From: an uncultured Bacteroidota bacterium
GTDB lineage: Bacteria > Bacteroidota > Bacteroidia > UKL13-3
Length of the DNA: 5,928 nucleotides
Reading direction: 5' to 3'
Assembly (NCBI GenBank): GCA_903898215.1
Contig: CAIUEQ010000168.1
Span: 1-5,928 of the forward strand
Below, in pieces: positions 1-5,247 of this stretch. Position 1 is the stretch's first letter. Each line of letters begins with the position of its first letter. Position numbers and translations under genes: made by a program. The notes below the pieces were generated by a model. It was not told the origin of the DNA. It worked only from the letters and a program-made list of their open reading frames with translations, and did not search any database.

Positions 1-593
1 GCAATTGCTTTTTCTTTATCAAAAATAATCACCACTCTTAAACCCGGTTTTTGATTTACGATATCAGTTTCTTTTAAGAGATATGAATATAAATTGTCTT
101 TACTTATCCATTGCTCATACTTAAAATTAAGAAGGTGTTTATTAAAAGATGAAATGCTAAACAATGAATCGTTTTTTATATATAATTTTTCAAGTTCATG
201 TTCTACCACACTGGTATCTTCAATGCAACCGGCTTCAATGTATCCGGCAATTTCCATGATAAAACAGGTGTCGTTTTCAGTGATCGTACGATAAGGATTC
301 ATATCGGCAAACACACGACCAATATTTTTTCCGTTTTCATTTTTAATTCGGGCGTTTGCTAAAATTTTTATCCCATCATACACATATTTTTTTTCGATAA
401 AAGCTTTGAATAAAATCATACACCACCCTTTTTGAGGAATGCTGCAATCAACTGTAGTTCCTGGATTTAACTGAAATTTATTCTCGCCAAAAGGTTTATC
501 AAAAATGAAGCAATTACCACTGATAGTTTCGGCATTTGCATAAAACGTAAATGATAATATTGAAATTAATATTTTGAAAAAAGTTTTAGCCAC
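1..593 (-). CDS. Secreted protein of unknown function, 3' end beyond the window
   Basis: On the minus strand 197 codons are open without a stop, from GTG at 593-591 to the left edge, so the C-terminus is missing. The N-terminus is a good Sec signal peptide: Lys3 and Lys7, a hydrophobic run at about residues 8-18, then Ala-Asn-Ala at 19-21, with cleavage expected before Glu22. The exported part has five Cys in the visible portion (28, 50, 58, 110, 123), which could form disulfides if the protein is periplasmic. No lipobox follows the signal peptide. No ATG lies near the signal peptide. GTG is the only conventional start close to it, and it falls inside a dispersed repeat (AAATCTGTGGC on this strand), so the start is tentative. 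I do not recognise the family. It lies 159 bases downstream of the DedA gene on the same strand. The uninterrupted frame and the well-formed signal peptide are the grounds for calling it real. Confidence 0.72.
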   Translation of the reverse strand, partial: MAKTFFKILISILSFTFYANAETISGNCFIFDKPFGENKFQLNPGTTVDCSIPQKGWCMILFKAFIEKKYVYDGIKILANARIKNENGKNIGRVFADMNPYRTITENDTCFIMEIAGYIEAGCIEDTSVVEHELEKLYIKNDSLFSISSFNKHLLNFKYEQWISKDNLYSYLLKETDIVNQKPGLRVVIIFDKEKAI

Positions 594-748
594 AGATTTC
601 ACAGATTTAAAAAATAAAAATCTTCTATTAAAATCAGGGGCAAACTTTTTTTTGGATAATATTTAAACGAAGTTTATTCATAAATATAGTAACAAGTTTC
701 AACGTTTTAAAAATGAAAGTCATCCATTAAAATCTGTGGCAACCTTTT
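589..748. repeat. Cluster of short dispersed repeats (ATCTGTGGC type)
   Basis: This spacer between the two minus-strand genes has at least three related copies of a short motif. GCCACAGATTT at 589-599 is the exact reverse complement of AAATCTGTGGC at 730-740, giving 11-bp terminal inverted repeats around a 152-base segment. CACAGATTT is repeated directly at 600-608. Segments 624-649 and 723-748 are imperfect direct copies of each other, 22 of 26 positions identical (TCYATTAAAATC, then GGGC or TGGC, then AA and CTTTT). The similarity of the inverted ends extends a few bases outward in gapped form. I recall ATCTGTG(AA)ATCTGTGGC strings as common between genes in Bacteroidota; that is memory, not a search. 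The segment could be a decayed MITE-like element or simply accumulated repeats. I see no convincing terminator or promoter in it. Confidence 0.6.
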
Positions 749-752
749 CCAG

Positions 753-1400
753 TTAAGCATTTTTGCTTTTCATCTTGTGTTTAATAAACTCAAACACAAT
801 TGGTAATAATGAAATAAGAATGATGCTTAATACTACTATCTCAAAATTGTTTTTTATCCATGGAATATTTCCAAAAGCATATCCTGTAAAAGTTAATAAT
901 GAAACCCAAAGAATTGCTCCAGCAATACAATAAACGATATATTTTTTGTAGGTCATAGATCCAACTCCAGCAACAAAAGGTGCAAATGTTCTTACAATCG
1001 GAACAAACCTTGCGAGGATAATTGTACGTGCTCCATACTTTTCATAAAATGAATGGGTTTTATCGAGGTATTCTTTTTTGATGGTAAATATTCCAAATAG
1101 TTTTGCCCCTTCACCTTTTTTCGCTAAAAATTTTCCGATAAAATAATTGGTATTATCTCCAATTAATGCAGCAACAATAAGTAATGCAATGATTACGCCT
1201 ACGTTTAAATTATTGGCTTCGTTTGCAGCTAGTGCACCGGCAGCAAAAAGAAGCGAATCTCCCGGTAGAAAAGGGGTTACCACTAATCCTGTTTCACAAA
1301 AAATAATCAGAAACAATAATAAATATACGAGAATTCCGTATGTAGCAATAAACGTTTCGAGATGTTTGTCGATGTGAAGAATGAAATCAATTATATTCAT
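753..1400 (-). CDS. DedA-family (VTT domain) inner-membrane protein
   Basis: A 215-residue polytopic membrane protein of the DedA/SNARE-associated family. Hydrophobic segments lie at about residues 21-35, 49-58, 66-80, 147-167 and 187-206. The family's key residues are visible: Glu36 and Asp48 in the re-entrant segment (ETGLVVTPFLPGDSLL), and Arg131 and Arg137 in RFVPIVRTFAPFVAGVG. These match by position the acidic pair and arginine pair shown to be essential in E. coli YqjA and YghB. DedA proteins are linked to proton-dependent membrane homeostasis, and several act in transbilayer movement of lipids or lipid carriers such as undecaprenyl phosphate; which role applies here cannot be read from sequence. 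ATG at 1400-1398 gives a standard N-terminus and length. It is transcribed divergently from the lipoprotein and glycosyltransferase genes, with 49 bases between. I see no clear promoter box on its side; the nearest, TATTTATG in the minus-strand leader, is a weak match. Confidence 0.95.
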   Translation of the reverse strand: MNIIDFILHIDKHLETFIATYGILVYLLLFLIIFCETGLVVTPFLPGDSLLFAAGALAANEANNLNVGVIIALLIVAALIGDNTNYFIGKFLAKKGEGAKLFGIFTIKKEYLDKTHSFYEKYGARTIILARFVPIVRTFAPFVAGVGSMTYKKYIVYCIAGAILWVSLLTFTGYAFGNIPWIKNNFEIVVLSIILISLLPIVFEFIKHKMKSKNA

Positions 1401-1449
1401 ATTTTATTTTATATGCTGCAATTTTACGCATAAATAATATTTTTGTGCT

Positions 1450-1575
1450 GTGAAAAAAATTGTAAGTATCTTTTTGCTGTTCATCATGTTTGCTTTGGTA
1501 ATGAATTTTACCGCTTGTTCTAGCTCTAAGCATCATCACCATAAAAAGGGTTGTGGTTGCCCAAACAAGTTTTAG
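1450..1575 (+). CDS. Small His/Cys-rich lipoprotein (41 residues)
   Basis: A GTG-started frame encodes 41 residues: Lys2-Lys3, a hydrophobic core at about 4-20, then Phe-Thr-Ala-Cys23 as a slightly atypical lipobox, followed by three Ser. The mature part is only 19 residues, with four consecutive His (28-31), Lys-Lys, then Gly-Cys-Gly-Cys-Pro (34-38) and a C-terminal Phe. The His run and CxC pair could bind a metal such as Zn, Cu or Ni; that is inference. I recall short Bacteroidota lipoproteins ending in a similar CxCP-(x)-F tail, of unknown function. The stop lies 2 bases before the glycosyltransferase ATG, so the two are probably co-transcribed and perhaps translationally coupled. A perfect TAnnTTTG box (1438-1445) lies so close upstream that the transcript would be nearly leaderless; no TTG was found at the -33 spacing. 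An ATG at codon 13 would cut the signal peptide, so GTG is preferred. Confidence 0.72.
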   Translation: MKKIVSIFLLFIMFALVMNFTACSSSKHHHHKKGCGCPNKF

Positions 1576-1577
1576 CA

Positions 1578-2390
1578 ATGCAGAAGCCTTTAGTGAGTAT
1601 TATTACGGTATGTTATCATGCCGAAGAATTAATTTCTGAAACACTTAACAGTGCGGTTCAACAAACCTACGATAATATCGAATTGGTAATTGTTGATGGT
1701 GCTTCAAAAGATAAAACTGTTGAGGTTGCAAAACGATTTCAAACTCATATAGGCACATTAATCAGCGAGCCAGATAAAGGGATTTATGATGCGATGAACA
1801 AAGGCATCAAAGCGTCAAAAGGAGAGTGGGTTTATTTTTTAAATGCTGGAGATTCATTTTTCGATGAGCATGTTTTAGAAGATATTTTCACTAAAAATGA
1901 TCTCACAAAATACGATCTTGTATATGCAAAAGTTCAAACCAAAAATGAACCTTCCGGGATTGATTATGTTACCGGAGAGAAAATAATTTTTCAAGATTTT
2001 TTTTCAAGATACCCAATTTGTCATCAAGCAACTTTTACGCGTAAAACAGCATTCGATAAAATTGGATTATATGATATTCAATATCGCTTGGCTGCCGATA
2101 CTGAGTGGTTTGCAAGGTTCTTTAAGTTGTTTTCTGATAAAGCTTTATTCATTGAAAGGGTAGTGGCGTTTTATGATATTCAGGGAACAACCTATCACAA
2201 AAGAATGGAAGGTTATAAAGAGTATTTACATTTCGGGAAAAAACATTTTCCATTTTATGTTTCTATTAAAAATCAATTGTTTTATCCTTTACTTTGGATG
2301 AAAGTTAAAATGATTCGAAGTTTTCAAAATGCTTCATGGTTTAAGAAATACCGCGAACAAAAATTCAGAAAAAAACGACCAATTAAGTAG
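1578..2390 (+). CDS. Glycosyltransferase family 2 (WfgS/WcaE-like)
   Basis: A 270-residue GT-A fold enzyme that should transfer a sugar from a nucleotide-sugar donor to an envelope glycan or lipid-linked acceptor at the cytoplasmic face of the membrane. The order of motifs is that of GT2: VSIITVCYHAEELI at 6-19, nucleotide-binding Asp40 in IVDGASKDKT, ISEPDKGIYDAMNKGI at 62-77, and the metal-site region YFLNAGDSF at 86-94, where Asn-Ala-Gly-Asp92 stands in for the classic DxD, as is usual in the WfgS-like group. HQATF follows at 149-153 and the probable catalytic-base region ADTEW at 173-177. The C-terminus (about 235-270) is hydrophobic, then strongly basic, consistent with peripheral membrane binding. 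The frame is also open upstream to a TTG at 1551, but that would overlap the lipoprotein gene and add nine residues before the conserved beta strand; ATG at 1578 is the natural start. Donor and acceptor cannot be deduced. Confidence 0.92.
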   Translation: MQKPLVSIITVCYHAEELISETLNSAVQQTYDNIELVIVDGASKDKTVEVAKRFQTHIGTLISEPDKGIYDAMNKGIKASKGEWVYFLNAGDSFFDEHVLEDIFTKNDLTKYDLVYAKVQTKNEPSGIDYVTGEKIIFQDFFSRYPICHQATFTRKTAFDKIGLYDIQYRLAADTEWFARFFKLFSDKALFIERVVAFYDIQGTTYHKRMEGYKEYLHFGKKHFPFYVSIKNQLFYPLLWMKVKMIRSFQNASWFKKYREQKFRKKRPIK

Positions 2391-2418
2391 TAATTGTCAG
2401 TTATTAGTGTTTAATTTG

Positions 2419-2457
2419 TCCTTGTAAATTGGAAACCTGATTTCCAATTTACAAGGA
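2419..2457. repeat. Perfect 17-bp inverted repeat abutting the ATPase start codon
   Basis: TCCTTGTAAATTGGAAA (2419-2435) is followed by a 5-base loop CCTGA (2436-2440) and its exact reverse complement (2441-2457). The right arm ends on the A of the ATPase ATG. As RNA this is a 17-bp hairpin that would bury the AAGG before the start codon, so it could block ribosome entry; as DNA it is a symmetric site for a dimeric protein. No run of T follows it on either strand, which argues against an intrinsic terminator. Regulatory operator, translational lock and element end are all possible; none is shown. Confidence 0.9.
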
Positions 2458-3629
2458 TGAAAGAAATAGAAAGACACATACTTAAAAAGATAAAACAGGC
2501 CGGAAAAACTTTTCCGGTTCTTGCTATTGTTGGACCTAGGCAGGTTGGTAAAACCACTTTGGTGAAACAATATGCTACATCCGTTAAAAGGAAATCAGTT
2601 TATCTTGACCTTGAAATGCCATCAGATTTTAAACGGATTAATGATGATGCAGAATTGTTTCTTTCAGGGTTGGATGATTGTATCGTTATCATTGATGAAG
2701 TACAGCGCAAACCTGATTTATTCCCTATTATTCGTGCTTTGGTTGATCAAAATCGCAGACCATTACGTTTTATTCTGCTGGGCTCAGCCTCTCCTGATTT
2801 GATTCAGAATGCATCTGAAACTCTTGCCGGCAGAATTGCTTATATTGAACTCACGCCATTTAATTACACTGAAATTGCTGATGTTGGCTCTATTCAAAAA
2901 CATCATATCAGGGGAGGATTTCCAAAACCGTTCCTGATGCGAAATAATGCAGATGTGCAGTTATGGTATGAGAATTTTGTAAGTACATATGTTGAAAGAG
3001 ATTTGCCGGTTTTGGGTTTAAAAGCCTCACCACAAATTGTGCGAAAACTTTGGCAAATGCTGGCATGGCAAAACGGAGGCATAATCAATTACAGTTCAAT
3101 TGGCAGTTCACTTGGGTTGTCAAACCACACCGTAACACGATATATAGATTTTCTGGAAGGAGCTTTTTTGATTTCTCGTTTGCAGCCGTATTTTTTTAAT
3201 CAAGGGAAACGACTTGTTAAAGCGCCTAAAATTTATTTGCGCGATACAGGAGTTTTGCATCACCTTCTTGGTATTGATAATATGCACAAACTCAGTGGAA
3301 GCCCTTTTATGGGAGCCTCATGGGAAGCATATGTTATTGAACAGATAAAAAGTATAGCAGGAACAAAATTTGATTATTACTTTTACCGCACGCAAACAGG
3401 AATTGAAATGGATCTGGTTTTGTTAAAAGGAATTAAACCTGTTGCTACAATAGAAGTGAAATATACCCTTAGTCCCGATATAACAAAAAGCATGATCACA
3501 TCCATTCAGGATTTGAAAACAGAAAAAAATTTCGTGATTATTCCAAATGGGGATGACTATAAAACTAAAAACAATATTTTAGTTTGTAGTTTAACCTCTT
3601 TTTTAAACATACATTTAAATAAAATTTAA
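2457..3629 (+). CDS. AAA (AAA_14) ATPase with C-terminal DUF4143 domain
   Basis: A 390-residue protein of the COG1373 type, full length for the family. Walker A is GPRQVGKTT at 26-34 (Lys32). Walker B is IVIIDEV at 76-82 (Asp80, Glu81). The sensor-like strand ILLGSAS is at 106-112, followed by LAGR with Arg126. The middle has the typical YVERDLPVLG (178-187) and a winged-helix-like stretch at about 205-235. The DUF4143 part has LRDTG (261-265) and ends with TGIEMDLVL (Asp319) and TIEVKYT (Glu333, Lys335). That D...ExK pattern resembles a PD-(D/E)XK nuclease core, to which I recall DUF4143 being assigned. The physiological role of the family is poorly known, and nuclease activity here is inference. 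ATG at 2457 gives the family's usual N-terminus directly after a 17-bp inverted repeat. It sits 66 bases after the glycosyltransferase and 42 before the methyltransferase on the same strand. These ATPases occur sporadically among strains, so independent acquisition is plausible. Confidence 0.92.
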   Translation: MKEIERHILKKIKQAGKTFPVLAIVGPRQVGKTTLVKQYATSVKRKSVYLDLEMPSDFKRINDDAELFLSGLDDCIVIIDEVQRKPDLFPIIRALVDQNRRPLRFILLGSASPDLIQNASETLAGRIAYIELTPFNYTEIADVGSIQKHHIRGGFPKPFLMRNNADVQLWYENFVSTYVERDLPVLGLKASPQIVRKLWQMLAWQNGGIINYSSIGSSLGLSNHTVTRYIDFLEGAFLISRLQPYFFNQGKRLVKAPKIYLRDTGVLHHLLGIDNMHKLSGSPFMGASWEAYVIEQIKSIAGTKFDYYFYRTQTGIEMDLVLLKGIKPVATIEVKYTLSPDITKSMITSIQDLKTEKNFVIIPNGDDYKTKNNILVCSLTSFLNIHLNKI

Positions 3630-3671
3630 CCTAATACCCTATCAACTAACAACAAATTTTCTAATTGAAAT

Positions 3672-4313
3672 ATGGCATTAATTACCCCTCATAAATTTAG
3701 ATTTATTTATTCAGCATTTAAAGACAAGCACTTTAATTTACTGGATGTTGGAGCCGGAAGTCATAGTGCTACCAAGACCAAATCTGTTTTCCCAAATTGC
3801 AATTACTACGGCATCGATATCACAAAATCGTATGAAAATGATGATGCGGATTTTAATGCGATGAGTGGTTTTTATGAAATGGATCTTACCAAATTGGATT
3901 TCCAAAGTATTCCCGATAATCATTTTGATGTCATCATCATGAGCCATATTATCGAACATTTACATAATGGAGATAAAGTGATTGAGGGATTAATTTCTAA
4001 ACTAAAACAAGGCGGATATATCTATATCGAATATCCGGCTGAGCGTAGCACAAGGTTGCCAAAAATGAAACGTACGCTTAATTTTTATGATGATCCCACA
4101 CATGTTAGAATTTATACTGTTAAAGAAGTGGAAGGTGTTTTACAACCTAAAGGTTTTGAAATATTAAAATCGGGAACACGCAGATATTGGCCATATATTA
4201 TATTATTGCCTTTTACTTTAATTACTGAAACCATCAAATACGGATTTGTACCCGGTGGGGTTTTTTGGGATATTTTGGGCTTTGCTGAATTTGTGTTTGC
4301 GAAGAAAAAGTGA
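3672..4313 (+). CDS. Class I SAM-dependent methyltransferase
   Basis: A 213-residue Rossmann-fold methyltransferase. Motif I is LLDVGAGS at 23-30 (SAM binding). The acidic residue after strand 2 is Asp49 in YYGIDI. HFDVIIMSHIIEHL at 84-97 is motif IV with the His-x-x-Glu-His of the Methyltransf_11/23 type. LKQGGYIYIEYP at 111-122 is the following strand and turn. The substrate is unknown. The C-terminal quarter is aromatic and hydrophobic (YWPYIILLPFTLI at 172-184, then VFWDILGFAEFVFA), suggesting contact with membrane or a lipid-linked substrate; with a glycosyltransferase nearby, methylation of a surface glycan is a reasonable guess. It starts at ATG 3672, 42 bases after the ATPase stop, with no obvious Shine-Dalgarno site. 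Its stop codon runs almost directly into the GATGAGAT minisatellite, and a terminator-like hairpin lies about 120 bases further on. Confidence 0.88.
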   Translation: MALITPHKFRFIYSAFKDKHFNLLDVGAGSHSATKTKSVFPNCNYYGIDITKSYENDDADFNAMSGFYEMDLTKLDFQSIPDNHFDVIIMSHIIEHLHNGDKVIEGLISKLKQGGYIYIEYPAERSTRLPKMKRTLNFYDDPTHVRIYTVKEVEGVLQPKGFEILKSGTRRYWPYIILLPFTLITETIKYGFVPGGVFWDILGFAEFVFAKKK

Positions 4314-4322
4314 TGAAGGGTT

Positions 4323-4394
4323 GATGAGATGATGAGATGATGTGATGATGAGATGATGAGATGATGTGATGATGAGATAATGAGATGATGTGAT
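4323..4394 (+). repeat. Minisatellite: 3 x 24 bp, built from nine octamers
   Basis: Nine consecutive octamers in the order GATGAGAT, GATGAGAT, GATGTGAT, repeated three times, make a higher-order unit of 24 bp. Units 1 and 2 (4323-4346, 4347-4370) are identical. Unit 3 (4371-4394) has one change, G to A at 4379. A degenerate octamer (AATGATTA) follows. It begins 9 bases after the methyltransferase stop codon. Arrays of this kind change copy number by replication slippage. Confidence 0.95.
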
Positions 4395-4434
4395 AATGAT
4401 TAAGTGGGCCCGAACTGATATTTAATATAACGAT

Positions 4435-4528
4435 TGTCACTTCGAGCGGAGTCGAGAAGCGAATGTTAGTTTTAGCATTGTGCTAATTAAGAACTTGTTC
4501 TCGACTCCGCTCGAACTGACAGTTTTTT
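4435..4528 (+). terminator. Large dispersed-repeat hairpin followed by T6, probable terminator
   Basis: TTCGAGCGGAGTCGAGAA (4441-4458) pairs exactly with 4498-4515. After one mismatch (C4440/C4516) the stem continues for five more pairs with 4435-4439 against 4517-4521, giving a 24-position arm. The 39-base loop holds a second small hairpin, TTAGCA/TGCTAA (4472-4477 and 4481-4486). The stem is followed by G and six T (4523-4528), so the transcript from the methyltransferase would end as a hairpin plus U-run. I recall this core as one of the dispersed palindromic repeats of Bacteroidota. The loop is long for a classical intrinsic terminator, so the terminator role is likely but unproven; the inverted repeat itself is certain. 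Confidence 0.65.
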
Positions 4529-4564
4529 AAAATGGGATCGAACTGACAGTTTTTAAAAATGGGC
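4511..4564 (+). repeat. 27-bp tandem direct repeat, two copies plus decayed relatives
   Basis: Copies at 4511-4537 and 4538-4564 share TCGAACTGACAGTTTTT, then an A-run and ATGGG; they differ only in the T/A run boundary and the last base. A third start, TCGAATAGACG, follows at 4565, and a diverged copy (TGGGCCCGAACTGA) lies at 4405-4418. The first copy contains the end of the right arm of the large hairpin (TCGAACTGACA), so the tandem seems to have grown from that arm. Confidence 0.85.
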
Positions 4565-4620
4565 TCGAATAGACGAAAAAAAATTAATAATATATTTACA
4601 CTTTTAATAAATAAAATTGA

Positions 4621-5157
4621 ATGATACTTTCTGACAAACGCATCCTTGAAGAAATTGATAAAGGCAATATTCTTATCGAACCATTTCGCAAAGATTGTCT
4701 AGGTACAAATTCATACGATGTTCATTTAGGCCGCCATCTTGGAACTTATAAAGATCGTTTGCTTGATGCACGCGAACATAATAAAATCGAATTATTTGAA
4801 ATTCCACTTGAAGGATTTGTATTGCAACCCGGCACTTTGTATTTAGGAGTTACTTCCGAGTATACCGAAACTCATGCTCATGTTCCATTTCTGGAAGGTA
4901 AATCCAGCACCGGACGTTTAGGTATTGATATACATGCAACAGCCGGAAAAGGTGATGTTGGTTTTTGTAATACATGGACATTAGAAATTTCATGCGCACA
5001 GCCTGTTCGTATTTATGCCGGTATGCCAATCGGACAATTAATTTATTTTGTGGTTGACGGGGAAGTTGATAAAATGTACAATACCAAGAAAGATGCTAAG
5101 TATGCTAAACGTACTGTAAAACCAGTTGAAAGCATGATGTGGAAGAATAAGTTTTAA
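4621..5157 (+). CDS. dcd: dCTP deaminase
   Basis: A 178-residue enzyme of the dCTP deaminase/dUTPase trimer family. It converts dCTP to dUTP and ammonia in the cytosol, feeding dUMP and so dTTP synthesis. The core motif is FLEGKSSTGRLGIDIHATAG (90-109). By alignment with the E. coli enzyme from memory, Ser95, Arg99, Thr107, Ala108 and catalytic Glu122 sit at the positions of Ser111, Arg115, Thr123, Ala124 and Glu138, with identical spacing. NSYDVHLG (30-37) is the N-terminal motif, and GMPIGQLIYF (134-143) the conserved strand before the C-terminal tail that closes over the nucleotide. It is slightly shorter than E. coli Dcd (193). Some relatives also hydrolyse dUTP; sequence alone does not settle that here. 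The ATG is preceded by an AT-rich leader and the repeat island, so it is probably transcribed alone. No clear terminator is seen after it, only AT-rich DNA before the higBA operator. Confidence 0.95.
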   Translation: MILSDKRILEEIDKGNILIEPFRKDCLGTNSYDVHLGRHLGTYKDRLLDAREHNKIELFEIPLEGFVLQPGTLYLGVTSEYTETHAHVPFLEGKSSTGRLGIDIHATAGKGDVGFCNTWTLEISCAQPVRIYAGMPIGQLIYFVVDGEVDKMYNTKKDAKYAKRTVKPVESMMWKNKF

Positions 5158-5201
5158 TTTTTTAAATTTTCAACGCATTATTTATTTTTTATAAAAAGAA
5201 T

Positions 5202-5231
5202 TTCCCAATATGGGAACTTTTTCTATATTTG
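5202..5231 (+). promoter_or_regulatory. higBA operator and promoter
   Basis: TTCCCA-ATA-TGGGAA (5202-5216) is a perfect 6-bp dyad with a 3-base centre. Seven bases on is TATATTTG (5224-5231), a perfect match to the Bacteroidota TAnnTTTG -7 element. The dyad covers the place where the -33 contact would be, so a bound HigA dimer should block the sigma factor: the usual toxin-antitoxin autoregulation. A second, imperfect dyad (AAAC/GTTT around AAATTTG, 5235-5249, one mismatch) overlaps the higB start codon. Binding by HigA is inferred from position, not shown. Confidence 0.68.
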
Positions 5232-5247
5232 TCAAAACAAATTTGGT

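Larger units (their letters stand above)
4314..4620. other. Gene-free repeat-rich spacer
   Basis: This 307-base stretch has no credible gene. From left to right it holds a short link, the 72-base minisatellite (4323-4394), a diverged repeat copy TGGGCCCGAACTGA at 4405-4418, the large hairpin with T-run (4435-4528), the 27-bp tandem repeat (4511-4564) with a decayed third copy from 4565, and an AT-rich leader before dcd. The leader has TATATTTA at 4591-4598, one base off TAnnTTTG, which could be the dcd -7 box. I see no matching -33 TTG, so this promoter call is weak. Confidence 0.7.

Noticed and set aside
94..294. 66-residue plus-strand open frame
   Set aside because: It lies antisense to the 197-codon minus-strand frame with a signal peptide; composition and lack of motifs mark it as a shadow.
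1147..1377. 76-residue plus-strand open frame
   Set aside because: Entirely antisense to the DedA gene, which has clear family motifs.
1438..1445. TATTTTTG as promoter of the lipoprotein-glycosyltransferase operon
   Set aside because: It matches TAnnTTTG, but transcription would begin at about the GTG itself and no -33 TTG is seen at proper spacing; kept only as a remark.
1387..1578. 63-residue minus-strand frame across the divergent spacer
   Set aside because: It overlaps the dedA start and is antisense to the lipoprotein; no signal or motif of its own.
2419..2457. Intrinsic terminator for the glycosyltransferase
   Set aside because: The stem is strong but is followed by AAGGATGAA, not a T-run, on the plus strand, and there is no T-run on the other strand either.
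2572..3088. Two frames (2572-2802 plus, 2903-3088 minus) inside the ATPase gene
   Set aside because: Alternative-frame shadows of a gene with intact Walker A and B motifs.
3738..3959. 73-residue minus-strand frame
   Set aside because: Antisense to the methyltransferase SAM-binding region; no independent support.
4234..4440. Minus-strand frame rich in His, Ile and Ser repeats
   Set aside because: The repeated peptide is only the minisatellite read in one frame. An octamer period is not a multiple of three, and the rest is antisense to the methyltransferase.
4323..4564. CRISPR array
   Set aside because: The 24-bp and 27-bp repeats are directly tandem with no unique spacers, and no cas gene is present.
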